In this document: positions 14,736 to 23,600 of the stretch, one piece after another
How positions within the stretch are numbered: position 1 is the first letter of the stretch
Layout of the letters: every line of letters starts with the position of its first letter
Assembly (NCBI GenBank): GCA_937859855.1
Contig: CALMAR010000181.1
Coordinates: forward strand, 1-29,655
DNA: 29,655 nucleotides
Source of the DNA: an uncultured Kineosporia sp.
Lineage (GTDB): Bacteria > Actinomycetota > Actinomycetes > Actinomycetales > Kineosporiaceae
Direction: 5' to 3'
Notes under the pieces: model-generated
Told to the model about the DNA's origin: nothing
The model's database searches: none
Seen by the model: the letters and a program-made list of their open reading frames with translations, nothing else
Position numbers and translations under genes: made by a program

Positions 14736-16097
14736 ATGACTCGATCCGAGACCGAGGCCGAGTACCTGGCCCGGTTCGTCCCGCCATCGGTTTCCGGAAC
14801 GATGCTTGGGCGTCGTTCCCTCCTCAGGGGGGCCGCCATCAGCGCAGGATCCCTGATCGGACTGCCCGCCCTGCTCGCTGCCTGCGGCGGTGACGACTCG
14901 AGCACTGGGAGTGGCAGCACGAAGGCTGCTTCAGGCACGCTCACCCTCGGCTCCAACTCCTCGGACCCAGCGCCCAAGAAGGCCCTCGAGGATGTGCTCG
15001 CCAAGTTCAAGACCGGCAACGGCGGTGTCGATGTCAAGGTGAACACGGTTGACCACAACACGTTCCAGGAAAACATCAACACCTATCTGCAGGGCCGGCC
15101 GGACGATGTGTTCTCCTGGTTCGCCGGCTATCGGATGCGCTTCTTCGCGGAGAAGGGTCTGATCGGCGACGTCAGTGACGTCTGGTCGAAGTTGAACGGC
15201 TTCACGGATGCGTTCAAGGCGGCGTCCACCGGCGACGACGGCAAGCAGTACTTCGTGCCGATCTCGTATTACCCATGGGCGGTCTTCTACCGGAAGTCGG
15301 TCTGGCAGAAGTACGGCTATACCGAGCCCAAGACCCTGGACGAGTTCACCGCTCTGGCCAAGCAGATGCAGAAGGACGGCCTCGAGCCCATCGCATTCGC
15401 CGACAAGGACGGCTGGCCGGCCATGGGGACGTTCGACATCCTCAATCTGCGGACCAACGGGTACCAGTTCCACGTCGACCTGATGGCCGGCAAGGAGGCC
15501 TGGGATTCACCCAAGGTTGCCAAGGTGTTCGACACCTGGACCGGGTTGCTGCCCTATCACCAGGCCAACGCCCTGGGGCGGACCTGGCAGGAGGGTGCAC
15601 AATCGTTGCAGCAGAAGAAGACCGGCATGTATCTGCTCGGCCTCTTCGTTGCCCAGCAGTTCCCTGACGCGGATCAGGCCGACATCGACTTCTTCAACTT
15701 CCCGGAGATCGACTCGACTATTGGTACGGACGCCCTGGACGCACCCATCGATGGCTACATGATGGCCAAGCGACCCAAGAACGAGGGTGCGGCGAAGTCT
15801 CTGCTGGGATTCTTCGGTTCGGGCGACGCCGGGAGTGTGGTGGCCGCGTCGGATCCAGGCACGCTGGCGGCCAACAGTAGTGCCGACACTTCTGCCTACG
15901 GCGCTCTGAAGAAGAAGTCAGTCGACATCGTCAGCAACGCCAAGAACATCGCGCAGTTCCTGGACCGCGACACCCGGCCAGACTTCGCTTCCACGGTGAT
16001 GATCCCGTCGCTGCAGAGCTACATCAAGAAGCCCACTGATATCAGCTCGATCCTGAAGCAGATCGAGGCCCAGAAGAAGTCCATCTTCACCGCGTAA
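14736..16097 (+). CDS. Sugar ABC transporter substrate-binding lipoprotein
   Basis: This 453-residue family 1 extracellular solute-binding protein has a long N-terminus leading to a twin-arginine-like GRRSLLRGAAISAGSLIGL and a lipobox LLAAC with Cys50 as the lipidated residue. The mature protein begins with a Ser/Thr/Gly linker and has the usual two-lobe pattern, including YYPWAVFYRKSVWQKYGY, PKTLDEFTALAKQMQKDG and WPAMGTFDILNLRTNGYQF. It would capture an oligosaccharide outside the membrane for the two permeases. From its neighbours the ligand is probably an alpha-galactoside such as melibiose or raffinose, which sequence alone cannot prove. The ATG at 14736 is fixed by AAAGGAGG 4 nt upstream. 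It is the first gene of the importer operon. Confidence 0.93.
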   Translation: MTRSETEAEYLARFVPPSVSGTMLGRRSLLRGAAISAGSLIGLPALLAACGGDDSSTGSGSTKAASGTLTLGSNSSDPAPKKALEDVLAKFKTGNGGVDVKVNTVDHNTFQENINTYLQGRPDDVFSWFAGYRMRFFAEKGLIGDVSDVWSKLNGFTDAFKAASTGDDGKQYFVPISYYPWAVFYRKSVWQKYGYTEPKTLDEFTALAKQMQKDGLEPIAFADKDGWPAMGTFDILNLRTNGYQFHVDLMAGKEAWDSPKVAKVFDTWTGLLPYHQANALGRTWQEGAQSLQQKKTGMYLLGLFVAQQFPDADQADIDFFNFPEIDSTIGTDALDAPIDGYMMAKRPKNEGAAKSLLGFFGSGDAGSVVAASDPGTLAANSSADTSAYGALKKKSVDIVSNAKNIAQFLDRDTRPDFASTVMIPSLQSYIKKPTDISSILKQIEAQKKSIFTA

Positions 16098-16120
16098 CGA
16101 GTCAGAAGCGGGAGAAACAG

Positions 16121-17089
16121 ATGGCGGCTCAGGGTTCCGATCGCCAGCCGTTCACAACCGAAAACCCAGCCGAACCAACGACATCGGTGCCGCTGCACGT
16201 GCCGCGGGCCAACCGGGTGCATCGGTTCAGCGGGCGCGATCGGCTGGTGGTCTGCCTGATGGTGATCGTGCCGACCGTGCTGGTGCTGGGCCTCGTCTGG
16301 GGCCCGGCACTAGCCACGGTCGTCCTCTCTCTCACCAACTGGGACGGCATCGGCGGTCTCAGCACGATCAAGTTCATCGGGCTGAAGAATTACCACGACG
16401 TGGTCACCATCTATCCGCCGTTCCGCCCAGCGATAGAACACAACCTGCTCTGGCTGGTGTTCCTTTTCGCGGTGCCCACCACACTGGGCGTGTTCCTCGC
16501 CGTGCTGCTGGACAAGGAGATTCGCGGCAGTCGTTTCTATCAGACGGCGCTCTATCTGCCGATCGTGCTGTCGTTAGCGCTGACTGGATTCATCTGGCAG
16601 TTGATCTACTCCACCGACCAGGGCCTGCTGAATGCCGTCCTGGGCACGCACATCGACTGGTACGGCGACCCCAGCGTCAATATCTGGGCCGTGCTGGTGG
16701 CCGCGGCCTGGAAGCACACCGGCTACATCATGCTGTTGTACCTGGCCGGGCTGAAGGCGGTGGATCCCTCTCTGCGTGAGGCCGCTGCGGTGGACGGAGC
16801 CAGCGAGGTCCGCACCTTCTTCGGCATCATCTTCCCCGTGATGCGCCCGATCAACGTGATCGTCCTGGTGGTGACGGTGATCGAGGCGCTGAGAGCCTTC
16901 GACATCGTCTGGGTGATCAACAAGGGCCGAAACGGGCTGGAACTGATCTCGACGCTGGTTGCCTCCAACGTGATCGGTGAGGCCAGCCGGATCGGATTCG
17001 GTTCGGCCCTAGCCACGTTCATGTTGATCGTATCCACCGTGCTGATCGCCATCTACTTGCCGGTGCTGATGCGAGAGGACAAGCGATGA
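16121..17089 (+). CDS. Sugar ABC transporter permease, MalF-type
   Basis: This 322-residue inner-membrane permease is of the carbohydrate-uptake type 1 group. A cytoplasmic N-terminal tail of about 40 residues precedes six predicted helices, the first being LVVCLMVIVPTVLVLGLVWG. The EAA loop that contacts the ATPase reads EAAAVDGASEVRTFFGIIFP (220-239). The periplasmic loop TNWDGIGGLSTIKFIGLKNY is typical of MalF/UgpA-like sugar permeases. The ATG at 16121 has GGGAGA about 6 nt upstream, 23 nt after the binding-protein stop. It overlaps the next permease as ATGA. No ATPase gene accompanies it; a shared MsiK/UgpC-like ATPase encoded elsewhere is likely. Confidence 0.94.
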   Translation: MAAQGSDRQPFTTENPAEPTTSVPLHVPRANRVHRFSGRDRLVVCLMVIVPTVLVLGLVWGPALATVVLSLTNWDGIGGLSTIKFIGLKNYHDVVTIYPPFRPAIEHNLLWLVFLFAVPTTLGVFLAVLLDKEIRGSRFYQTALYLPIVLSLALTGFIWQLIYSTDQGLLNAVLGTHIDWYGDPSVNIWAVLVAAAWKHTGYIMLLYLAGLKAVDPSLREAAAVDGASEVRTFFGIIFPVMRPINVIVLVVTVIEALRAFDIVWVINKGRNGLELISTLVASNVIGEASRIGFGSALATFMLIVSTVLIAIYLPVLMREDKR

Positions 17090-18006
17090 GTACGCTCCAT
17101 CAGCCCATCCAAGAGGTGCCTCTTCAGCCCGAGGTGACGCTCAAGGTCCGGAAACCGCTGACACCACAGCGGATCCTGCTGCACGCGTTCCTGTTGTTCA
17201 TCTCCATCGCCTGGCTGTTCCCGCTGGCGTGGGCGATCATCAACTCGTTCCGCGACTACCAGTTCACTGCCAAGCACGGGTACGTGTCCTGGGGCGGCTT
17301 CACCCTGCACAACTACTCAGAGGCGTGGCAGCGCGGCGACTTCACCCGGCATTTCGTGAACTCAGTGATCATCACTGTGCCTGCCGTGCTGATCACGCTC
17401 TTCTTCGCGTCGATGATCGCATTTGTGCTGGCCCGCTTCAGTTCCCGGCTGAACCTGGTCCTGCTCGGCTTCTTCATTGCCGCCAACCTGCTTCCGCAGC
17501 AGGCTCTGCTGATTCCGCTGTTCCGGCTGTACCGGCTGGTGCCGTTGCCCTACTGGATGAGCGACTCCGGGCTGCTGCTGGACAGCTATTGGGGCGTCAT
17601 CCTGATCAACATCGCATTCCAGTCCGGATTCTGCATCTTCGTGCTCAGCAACTACATGAAGTCATTGCCGCACGAGTTGTACGAGGCGGCGCAGGTGGAC
17701 GGGGCCAGTGCCTGGCGCCAGTACTGGCAGATCACCATGCCACTGTGCCGGCCGGCCCTGGCCGCGCTGGCCACACTGGAAGTGACCTGGATCTACAACG
17801 AGTTCTTCTGGGCGGTAGCGCTGATGACGACTGGCGAGAAGTTCCCGGTCACCAGCGCCCTGTCCAACCTGCGCGGCGAATTCTTCACCGACAACAACCT
17901 GGTCTCGGCCGGGGCCACGATCATCGCCATACCCACCGTGCTGGTTTTCTTCATCCTGCAACGACATTTCGTTTCCGGGCTGACGCTCGGCGCGAACAAG
18001 GGCTGA
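17086..18006 (+). CDS. Sugar ABC transporter permease, MalG-type
   Basis: This 306-residue partner permease has six predicted helices, starting with LLHAFLLFISIAWLFPLAWA and AIINSFRD. Its EAA loop is EAAQVDGASAWRQYWQITMP (200-219). HFVNSVIITVPAVLITLFFA and ANLLPQQALLIPLFRLYRLV are typical of MalG/LacG proteins, and the C-terminus ends LQRHFVSGLTLGANKG as in many sugar permeases. The ATG overlaps the upstream permease stop (ATGA at 17086-17089). The alpha-galactosidase begins 2 nt after its stop, so the whole operon is closely packed. Confidence 0.94.
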   Translation: MSTLHQPIQEVPLQPEVTLKVRKPLTPQRILLHAFLLFISIAWLFPLAWAIINSFRDYQFTAKHGYVSWGGFTLHNYSEAWQRGDFTRHFVNSVIITVPAVLITLFFASMIAFVLARFSSRLNLVLLGFFIAANLLPQQALLIPLFRLYRLVPLPYWMSDSGLLLDSYWGVILINIAFQSGFCIFVLSNYMKSLPHELYEAAQVDGASAWRQYWQITMPLCRPALAALATLEVTWIYNEFFWAVALMTTGEKFPVTSALSNLRGEFFTDNNLVSAGATIIAIPTVLVFFILQRHFVSGLTLGANKG

Positions 18007-18008
18007 CG

Positions 18009-20162
18009 TTGCCAGCCAACCCGTTGCTGCTGCGGGCGGCCGGGGCCGCCGTCATCCTGGATCTGGACCGCCCGCGGCTGCCCCAAGTTCTCCACTGGGG
18101 AGCCGATCCCGGACCGCTCAGCCCGGCCGAGCTGGCGGCACTACCCGCTCTGCTCGATCCCGGGGTAGCCCACAACAGCACCGACGAGCCACTGCGGCTG
18201 AGCCTGGTTCCGGGTGAGCCAGACGGATGGCCGGGCCGCCCGGGACTGGCCGGGCATCGCAACGGAACAGCGCTCTTCCCGCGGTTCACCGTCACCGGCC
18301 AGGTTCTGGACGGTACGCCGGAAACCGGTCACCGGCTCACCATCCAAGCGGCTGATCCCGAGGCCGGTCTGGTTCTGGAAAGCGAGTTACGGCTGGAGAT
18401 TTCCGGACTGGTCCGGATCCGGCACCGGATCACGAACTCCGGTGACGACGGTTACACCGTCAATGCGCTGGACGTCATGCTCCCGGTACCGGATCGGGCC
18501 ACCGAGGTGCTGGACCTGGCCGGGCGATGGTGCCGCGAGCACAGTCCGCAACGGCAGCCGTTCCATCAGGGCAGCCGTACCCGGGAATCCCGTCGTGGCC
18601 GGACCGGTCATGACGCCACTCTGCTGATGGCAGCCGGTACAGCCGGTTTCGGCTTCCGAAGCGGTGAGATCTGGGCCGTTCACGCGGCCTGGAGCGGCAA
18701 CCACGTGCACGTGGCGGAGAAGCTCTACACCGGTGCCGGTCTGGGCGGGGACGGAGTGCTTGGAGCGGGAGAGCTTCTGCTGCCTGGTGAGATCCGGCTG
18801 CTTTCCGGCCAGAGCTACCAGACGCCGTGGGTGGTGTTCAGCTGGTCGAACCGGGGCCTGGACGGCGTCAGTGCACGGTTGCATTTGTGGCTGCGGGGCA
18901 GGCCGAACCATGTACACAGGCCGCGTCCGCTGGTGCTGAACACCTGGGAGGCGTTCTACTTCGAGCAGGACCTCGCCAGCGCCGTCCGGCTGGCTGAGCG
19001 GGCCGCCGAGGTCGGCGTGGAGCGTTTTGTTCTGGACGACGGCTGGTTTCGCGGGCGGCGGAACGACCGGGCCGGGTTGGGCGACTGGTTCGTCGACCCC
19101 GGCGTCTGGCCCGATGGACTAGCCCCGCTGGCGGACGCGGTCCGTGGCCTCGGAATGGAATTCGGTCTCTGGGTCGAGCCCGAGATGGCCAATCCGGACT
19201 CGGATCTGGTCCGGCAGCACCCGGACTGGATCCTGGCCGCGCCGGGCCGCTGGCCCGCGCTGGCCCGCCAGCAGCTCGTGGTCGACCTGGCTCATCCCGC
19301 TGCCTACGCGTATCTCCTGGAGCGGCTCGACGCCCTGGTCACGGAGCTGGGCATCGCCTATCTGAAATGGGATCACAACCGCGATCTGCTGGAATCGGTC
19401 CACGCCGGAACCGGTGGAGTCCACGTCCAGACTCAGGCGCTCTACCGGCTGATGGACGAATTGCGGGCCCGGCACCCCGGACTGGAGATCGAGTCCTGCT
19501 CCTCCGGCGGCGGCCGGGTGGATCTGGGCATTCTGGAGCGGGCCGACCGGGTCTGGGCCTCCGACACCAACGATCCGCTCGAGCGGCAGCCGATCCAGCG
19601 CTGGACCGGGCTGCTGGTGCCTCCTGAGTTGATCGGTGCCCATGTCGGCGGACCGGTCGCGCACACCACTCATCGTGCCACTGAGCTCAGTTTCCGTTGC
19701 TTGACCGCTCTTTTCGGCCATGCGGGGATCGAGTGGGATCTGACCACCTGTACCCCGGACGAGGTTCGGCAGTTACAACGGTGGGCGGCGCTCTATCGCG
19801 AGTTACGGCCTCTGCTGCACTCAGGCGAGGTCGTACGCGCGGACCCGGCGGATGACCAGGTATGGCTGCACGGTGTGGTGTCGCCCGACCGTTTAGAGGC
19901 GGTCTACGCCTGTCTGCGGCTCGGGACATCTGCTTCCGCACTGGGTGGACGGCTGCGGCTGCCCGGCCTGGATCCCACCCGGAGTTACACCATGGTCCGG
20001 CGCGACGAGGTGGGACTCCCGTCGCTGAATCAGCGGCGGTCACCGTCGTGGTGGCCCGATGGGCGGCTGGACGCCGCCGGTGGGCTGCTGGCCGATGTCG
20101 GAGTGGCCATCCCTGTGCTCAACCCGGCCAACGGTTTCGTGATGCACGTCCGGGCCAGCTGA
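18009..20162 (+). CDS. Alpha-galactosidase, GH36 family
   Basis: This 717-residue glycoside hydrolase, normal GH36 length, releases galactose from alpha-galactosides. A beta-rich N-terminal domain (about 1-300) precedes the TIM barrel: LNTWEAFYFEQD (310-321), FVLDDGWFRGRRND (340-353), GLWVEPEMANPDSDL (386-400) and YLKWDHNRD (451-459), with D455 the likely nucleophile. CSSGGGRVD (497-505) and WASDTNDP (516-523) follow, with D519 the likely acid/base; most relatives read SDNTD there. No signal peptide is visible, so it acts in the cytoplasm on sugar brought in by the ABC importer. The start appears to be TTG at 18009 with AAGGG about 9 nt upstream, 2 nt after the permease stop. The frame is open further back but overlaps the permease out of frame. 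Confidence 0.93.
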   Translation: MPANPLLLRAAGAAVILDLDRPRLPQVLHWGADPGPLSPAELAALPALLDPGVAHNSTDEPLRLSLVPGEPDGWPGRPGLAGHRNGTALFPRFTVTGQVLDGTPETGHRLTIQAADPEAGLVLESELRLEISGLVRIRHRITNSGDDGYTVNALDVMLPVPDRATEVLDLAGRWCREHSPQRQPFHQGSRTRESRRGRTGHDATLLMAAGTAGFGFRSGEIWAVHAAWSGNHVHVAEKLYTGAGLGGDGVLGAGELLLPGEIRLLSGQSYQTPWVVFSWSNRGLDGVSARLHLWLRGRPNHVHRPRPLVLNTWEAFYFEQDLASAVRLAERAAEVGVERFVLDDGWFRGRRNDRAGLGDWFVDPGVWPDGLAPLADAVRGLGMEFGLWVEPEMANPDSDLVRQHPDWILAAPGRWPALARQQLVVDLAHPAAYAYLLERLDALVTELGIAYLKWDHNRDLLESVHAGTGGVHVQTQALYRLMDELRARHPGLEIESCSSGGGRVDLGILERADRVWASDTNDPLERQPIQRWTGLLVPPELIGAHVGGPVAHTTHRATELSFRCLTALFGHAGIEWDLTTCTPDEVRQLQRWAALYRELRPLLHSGEVVRADPADDQVWLHGVVSPDRLEAVYACLRLGTSASALGGRLRLPGLDPTRSYTMVRRDEVGLPSLNQRRSPSWWPDGRLDAAGGLLADVGVAIPVLNPANGFVMHVRAS

Positions 20163-20208
20163 GTCCCAGCGGTCATCGCTGGAACGAAGCGCCTCGTCTC
20201 GAGCAAGC

Positions 20209-20232
20209 GGCCAGATCGGAAACGACCTGGCC
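20209..20232. terminator. Hairpin with GAAA loop between convergent alpha-galactosidase and TfoX-N genes
   Basis: GGCCAGATCG (20209-20218) and CGACCTGGCC (20223-20232) form a stem with one A-C mismatch around the tetraloop GAAA (20219-20222). A smaller perfect 6-bp hairpin (CCAGCG/CGCTGG, 20166-20182) precedes it, immediately after the alpha-galactosidase stop. There is no U-tract. Lying between convergent stops, the pair could terminate transcription from either side. Confidence 0.5.
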
Positions 20233-20241
20233 CGATCGCTG

Positions 20242-20574
20242 CTACTTCGGCGGCAGGCGACGAGCGAATTCGATTCCGATCGACACCCAGCGGGTCAGAT
20301 CATCGTCCGACTCGATCGCGCTGGGATCGATCCGGAGCCAGCCGTCCATCTCCCGGCCCCGCATCATGAAGCGATCGGCTCCGGCCTGCTCTGCCAGTCG
20401 CTGCGTCTGAGCCGGCTCGACCCGCAGCAGCAGACCGCCCTGGCTGCTGGCACTGACCGCCAGGTTGCCGTTGATCAGGAAGGCCAGGCCGCCGAACATC
20501 CGCCGCTCGGTCAGACCGGCCTCGCCGCTCAGCCCAGCCCGGACCCGGCCGGCCAGCTCTTCGTCGTACGCCAT
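20242..20574 (-). CDS. TfoX N-terminal domain protein
   Basis: This 110-residue protein consists of a single TfoX-N domain: MAYDEELAGRVRAGLSGE at the start, ERRMFGGLAFLINGNLAVSA in the middle, then LRVEPAQTQRLAEQ and FMMRGREMDGWLRIDPSA. The ERRMFGGLAF motif is diagnostic. In gammaproteobacteria TfoX/Sxy is a two-domain competence coregulator; short actinobacterial TfoX-N proteins have no established role. The ATG at 20574 is chosen because homology starts exactly there; the frame is open back to 20709 but overlaps the upstream gene. It lies 31 nt downstream of the c-di-GMP gene on the same strand and may be cotranscribed with it. Confidence 0.88.
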   Translation of the reverse strand: MAYDEELAGRVRAGLSGEAGLTERRMFGGLAFLINGNLAVSASSQGGLLLRVEPAQTQRLAEQAGADRFMMRGREMDGWLRIDPSAIESDDDLTRWVSIGIEFARRLPPK

Positions 20575-20605
20575 ACCCGAGCATTGTGGGCCGCCCCGGA
20601 GCCGG

Positions 20606-23600
20606 TCAAACCGCTTCGGCCGCCTGGTCCTGGGAGCCCGGCCGCTGGGCCGGAATCGTGGCGCCGGGCGCCCCGGCGGGGTCAGAGCCATCGGCTGAAC
20701 CCAGCGCACTGGCCGGCAGCGGCTCCGGCCGGCCGATGTAATCGCCCTGGGCGTAGTCCACGCCGAGCTCAGTAAGCAGGTGCAGCGTCTCGGCGTCCTC
20801 GACGAACTCAGCCACGGTCAGCTTGCCCAGCCCTTGAGCCAGCGCGACGTTGGCCCGGACGAAGACCTGGTTCACCTCGCTCGTCGGCAGCGTGCGGATG
20901 AATTCGCCGTCGATCTTCAGGTAGGCGCAGGGCAGGTGCTTCAGGTAGTAGAACGAGCTGAAGCCCGCGCCGAAGTCGTCCAGGGCCAACCGGCTGCCGT
21001 AGGGTTCCAGCCGCTTCGCAAAGGCGATCGCCTGGCCGAGATTGGTCACCGCCGCCGTTTCGGTCACTTCGAAGATCAGATTGGCCGCCCGTGAGCCGAG
21101 CGCCTGCAGCATCGGCTCGATCGTCTCCAAGAAGTCTGGATCGCTGACCGACACGCCGGACACGTTCACTTCCAGCCGTAGATCCTTGCCCGCCCGTCCT
21201 GCGTTCGTGATCATCGAACAGGCTGACCCGATCACCCATTCGTCGATCTGGCGAATGATCCCCGAGCGTTCGGCGATGTCGAGGAACGCGACCGGCGGGA
21301 TCAGCTCACCCTCGGGCGAGCGCATCCGGATCAGCAGCTCGTACTGCTGGACCTCACCGCTGGACAGGTTCAGGATCGGCTGGGCCAGCAACACCATCCG
21401 GTCCTGCTCGAGCGCGTCCCGGATCCGCTCCAGCCAGGTCTGGCGGGACTTCACCCGCTCCTGGTGCACGTCGGCCGAGGCGATAAAAACCCGGTCCCGT
21501 CCAGCGTCTTTGGCGTCATACATGGCGATGTCGGCATTGATCATCAGATCGCTGGGACTCTGATCGTCCTCGCTGTCGAACGTCGTGATGCCGATGCTGA
21601 CCGAAAGCCGGAGCCGCTGCCCGGCATCCAGCTCGAATCGGGTGTCGCGGATCTGGTCGCGCAGCTCACGGGCGATGGCCGCCGCCTGCTCGGGTTCGAT
21701 GTCCCGCATCAGCACGGCGAACTCGTCGCCCCCCAGCCGGGCCACCATGTCACCCGGCCGCAGCTGAGACCGCAGAATCTCCGAAACCTGATGCAGGACA
21801 ATATCTCCGGCTGCATGGCCATAGCTGTCGTTGATGTACTTGAAATTGTCCAGATCGAGGATCAGCAGTGCGGCCCGGATCTGGCTGCCGCCGGCTGGAT
21901 CCCGGCCCAGGTCACTCACATGCCGGTGTAGCTCGGCTTCGAACTGGCGCCGGTTCCAGATCCCGGTCAGCGGGTCGGTGGAGGCCAGATGCTCCAGGTT
22001 GCTGTGAGACTCGCGCAGCTTCTCGCGGGCGCCGTCCAGGGCGATCGCCGCCCGGGCCACCTCGTCCTGCATGGTGTTGAAGCTCTGAGCCAGCTGTCCC
22101 AGTTCGTCGCCGGAGTGGACGATCACGGGCCGGCTGTCCACCCGGGCCCGGGCCGCGGCCAGATCGCCGGCGGCCAGGCTCTCCATGGCCCGGGTCAGGT
22201 CGGCCAGGGTTCCCGTGGCCAGCCGGTCGGCCGATCCGGCGACCTGGGTGGCGACGTGGGCGATCGTGCCCGGCAGCACCAGGCCGACCGAGATGGTGAC
22301 CAGGGCGACCACCACGAAGATGTCCTCCAGGGCAGCGATCAGGGCTGGATCGCTGTGCCCGGAGTAGCCCACCGCGGCCAGGTAGCCCACGCTGTCCAGC
22401 GCCATCACCAGCAGCATCGCGCCGGTCAGCTTGCGGTGCAGGGAATTTCGCATTCGCGGGCGCCCGGTTCGGCGCCGGTCGATCCATTGCCGCAATGCGT
22501 ACAGCGCTGACCCGGAGTAGGCCAAGGCGAATCCGAAGACCACTGTGGGCAGGCCGTACTGCTCGAAGCCGAGGATCGCCGAGACGCCCCAGATCATCGC
22601 CATCAGCAGGCCCAGGGTGACCAGTCCGCGCCGGGCCCGGTAGGGCCGGGCCAGCTGCGGAGAATGCCGGCGTAGTAACCAGACGGCCACGCTGGGCAGA
22701 GCGATCCCGAGCAGATAGGTCAGGTTGGCGGCCGCGATCATCCAGACCGGATCCCCCAGCAGCAGGAACACAATCGACATCCCGGCCGTCAGCAAGGTGG
22801 TCACCCAGGGCGCGTCGAACCGATTACGCAGGCCGAAGACCTCTGGCAGAAGCCCATCGTCGGCCAGCTGGGACAACGTCCGGGCGCCCCCAGCCAGTGG
22901 CTGGAGCGTGCCGTGGAACATGTTCAGCACCATCAGCCAGATCGCTGCCGCCCGGCCTGCGCCGCCCAGCAGCGGTGCGAAGGTCGGACCGAGCACGCTG
23001 GCCAGATCGCCCTCCAGTGGCCCGCGACCCAGCACGCCCAGCCACACCACCGGCACAGCGATGAAGAAGACGCAGGCCATCAGCGCTGAGGCGTAGTAGG
23101 CACGGGGGATGTTGCGATTCGGGTCAGCCGTCTCCCCGACATGGCACCCGGCTGCCTCGAAGGCCGGTGCGGCGAAGCCGATCAGGTACAACCCCGCCAT
23201 CGCACTGGTGATCTTACCGAAGACACCTTCGAACGGCGCCTTCAGCGAGTAGGACGTGGCCTGGTGCCAGTCCACGCCTCCGCTGAACACCGGGATGAGC
23301 ACCGAGAGCATGGCCAGGGCCGCCGCCCCGCTGGCGATCATTACGGCCAGTCCAGTGACCCGGCGAACTCCGGACAGGTTCAGCCCGGTGAAGCCGAGCA
23401 GGATGAGGATGGCCAGAACGGTGGTGGGAATGCCGGGCAGATACCAGGAATGCAGAGCGGCGGCGGACAACAGTGCGGTCAGGCCACAGGTGGGAATCCA
23501 GCCCCACCAATAACAGGTACCGGCCAGATTGGCCAGCACGGCGCTGTAGGGACGGAACGCCTCGCCGCAGGCCGCGGCGATTCCGCCGACCCGGTTCGGC

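Noticed and set aside
14272..14739. A 155-codon plus-strand open frame in the divergent gal control region
   Set aside because: No ribosome-binding site, no hydrophobic or conserved pattern, and it runs through the inverted repeats and into the binding-protein start.
17229..20162. A 977-codon open frame suggesting a permease/alpha-galactosidase fusion
   Set aside because: The first 260 codons are in a different frame from the real MalG-type permease and translate to Arg/Gly/His-rich noise. GH36 homology begins at about 18009.
20779..21000. Possible degeneration of the EAL domain (ELL instead of EAL, AEFVE instead of AEGVE)
   Set aside because: The metal-binding and catalytic residues E839, N897, E929, D959, D960, K980, E1016 and Q1036 are all present. 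The changed positions are not catalytic, so an inactive EAL is not supported.
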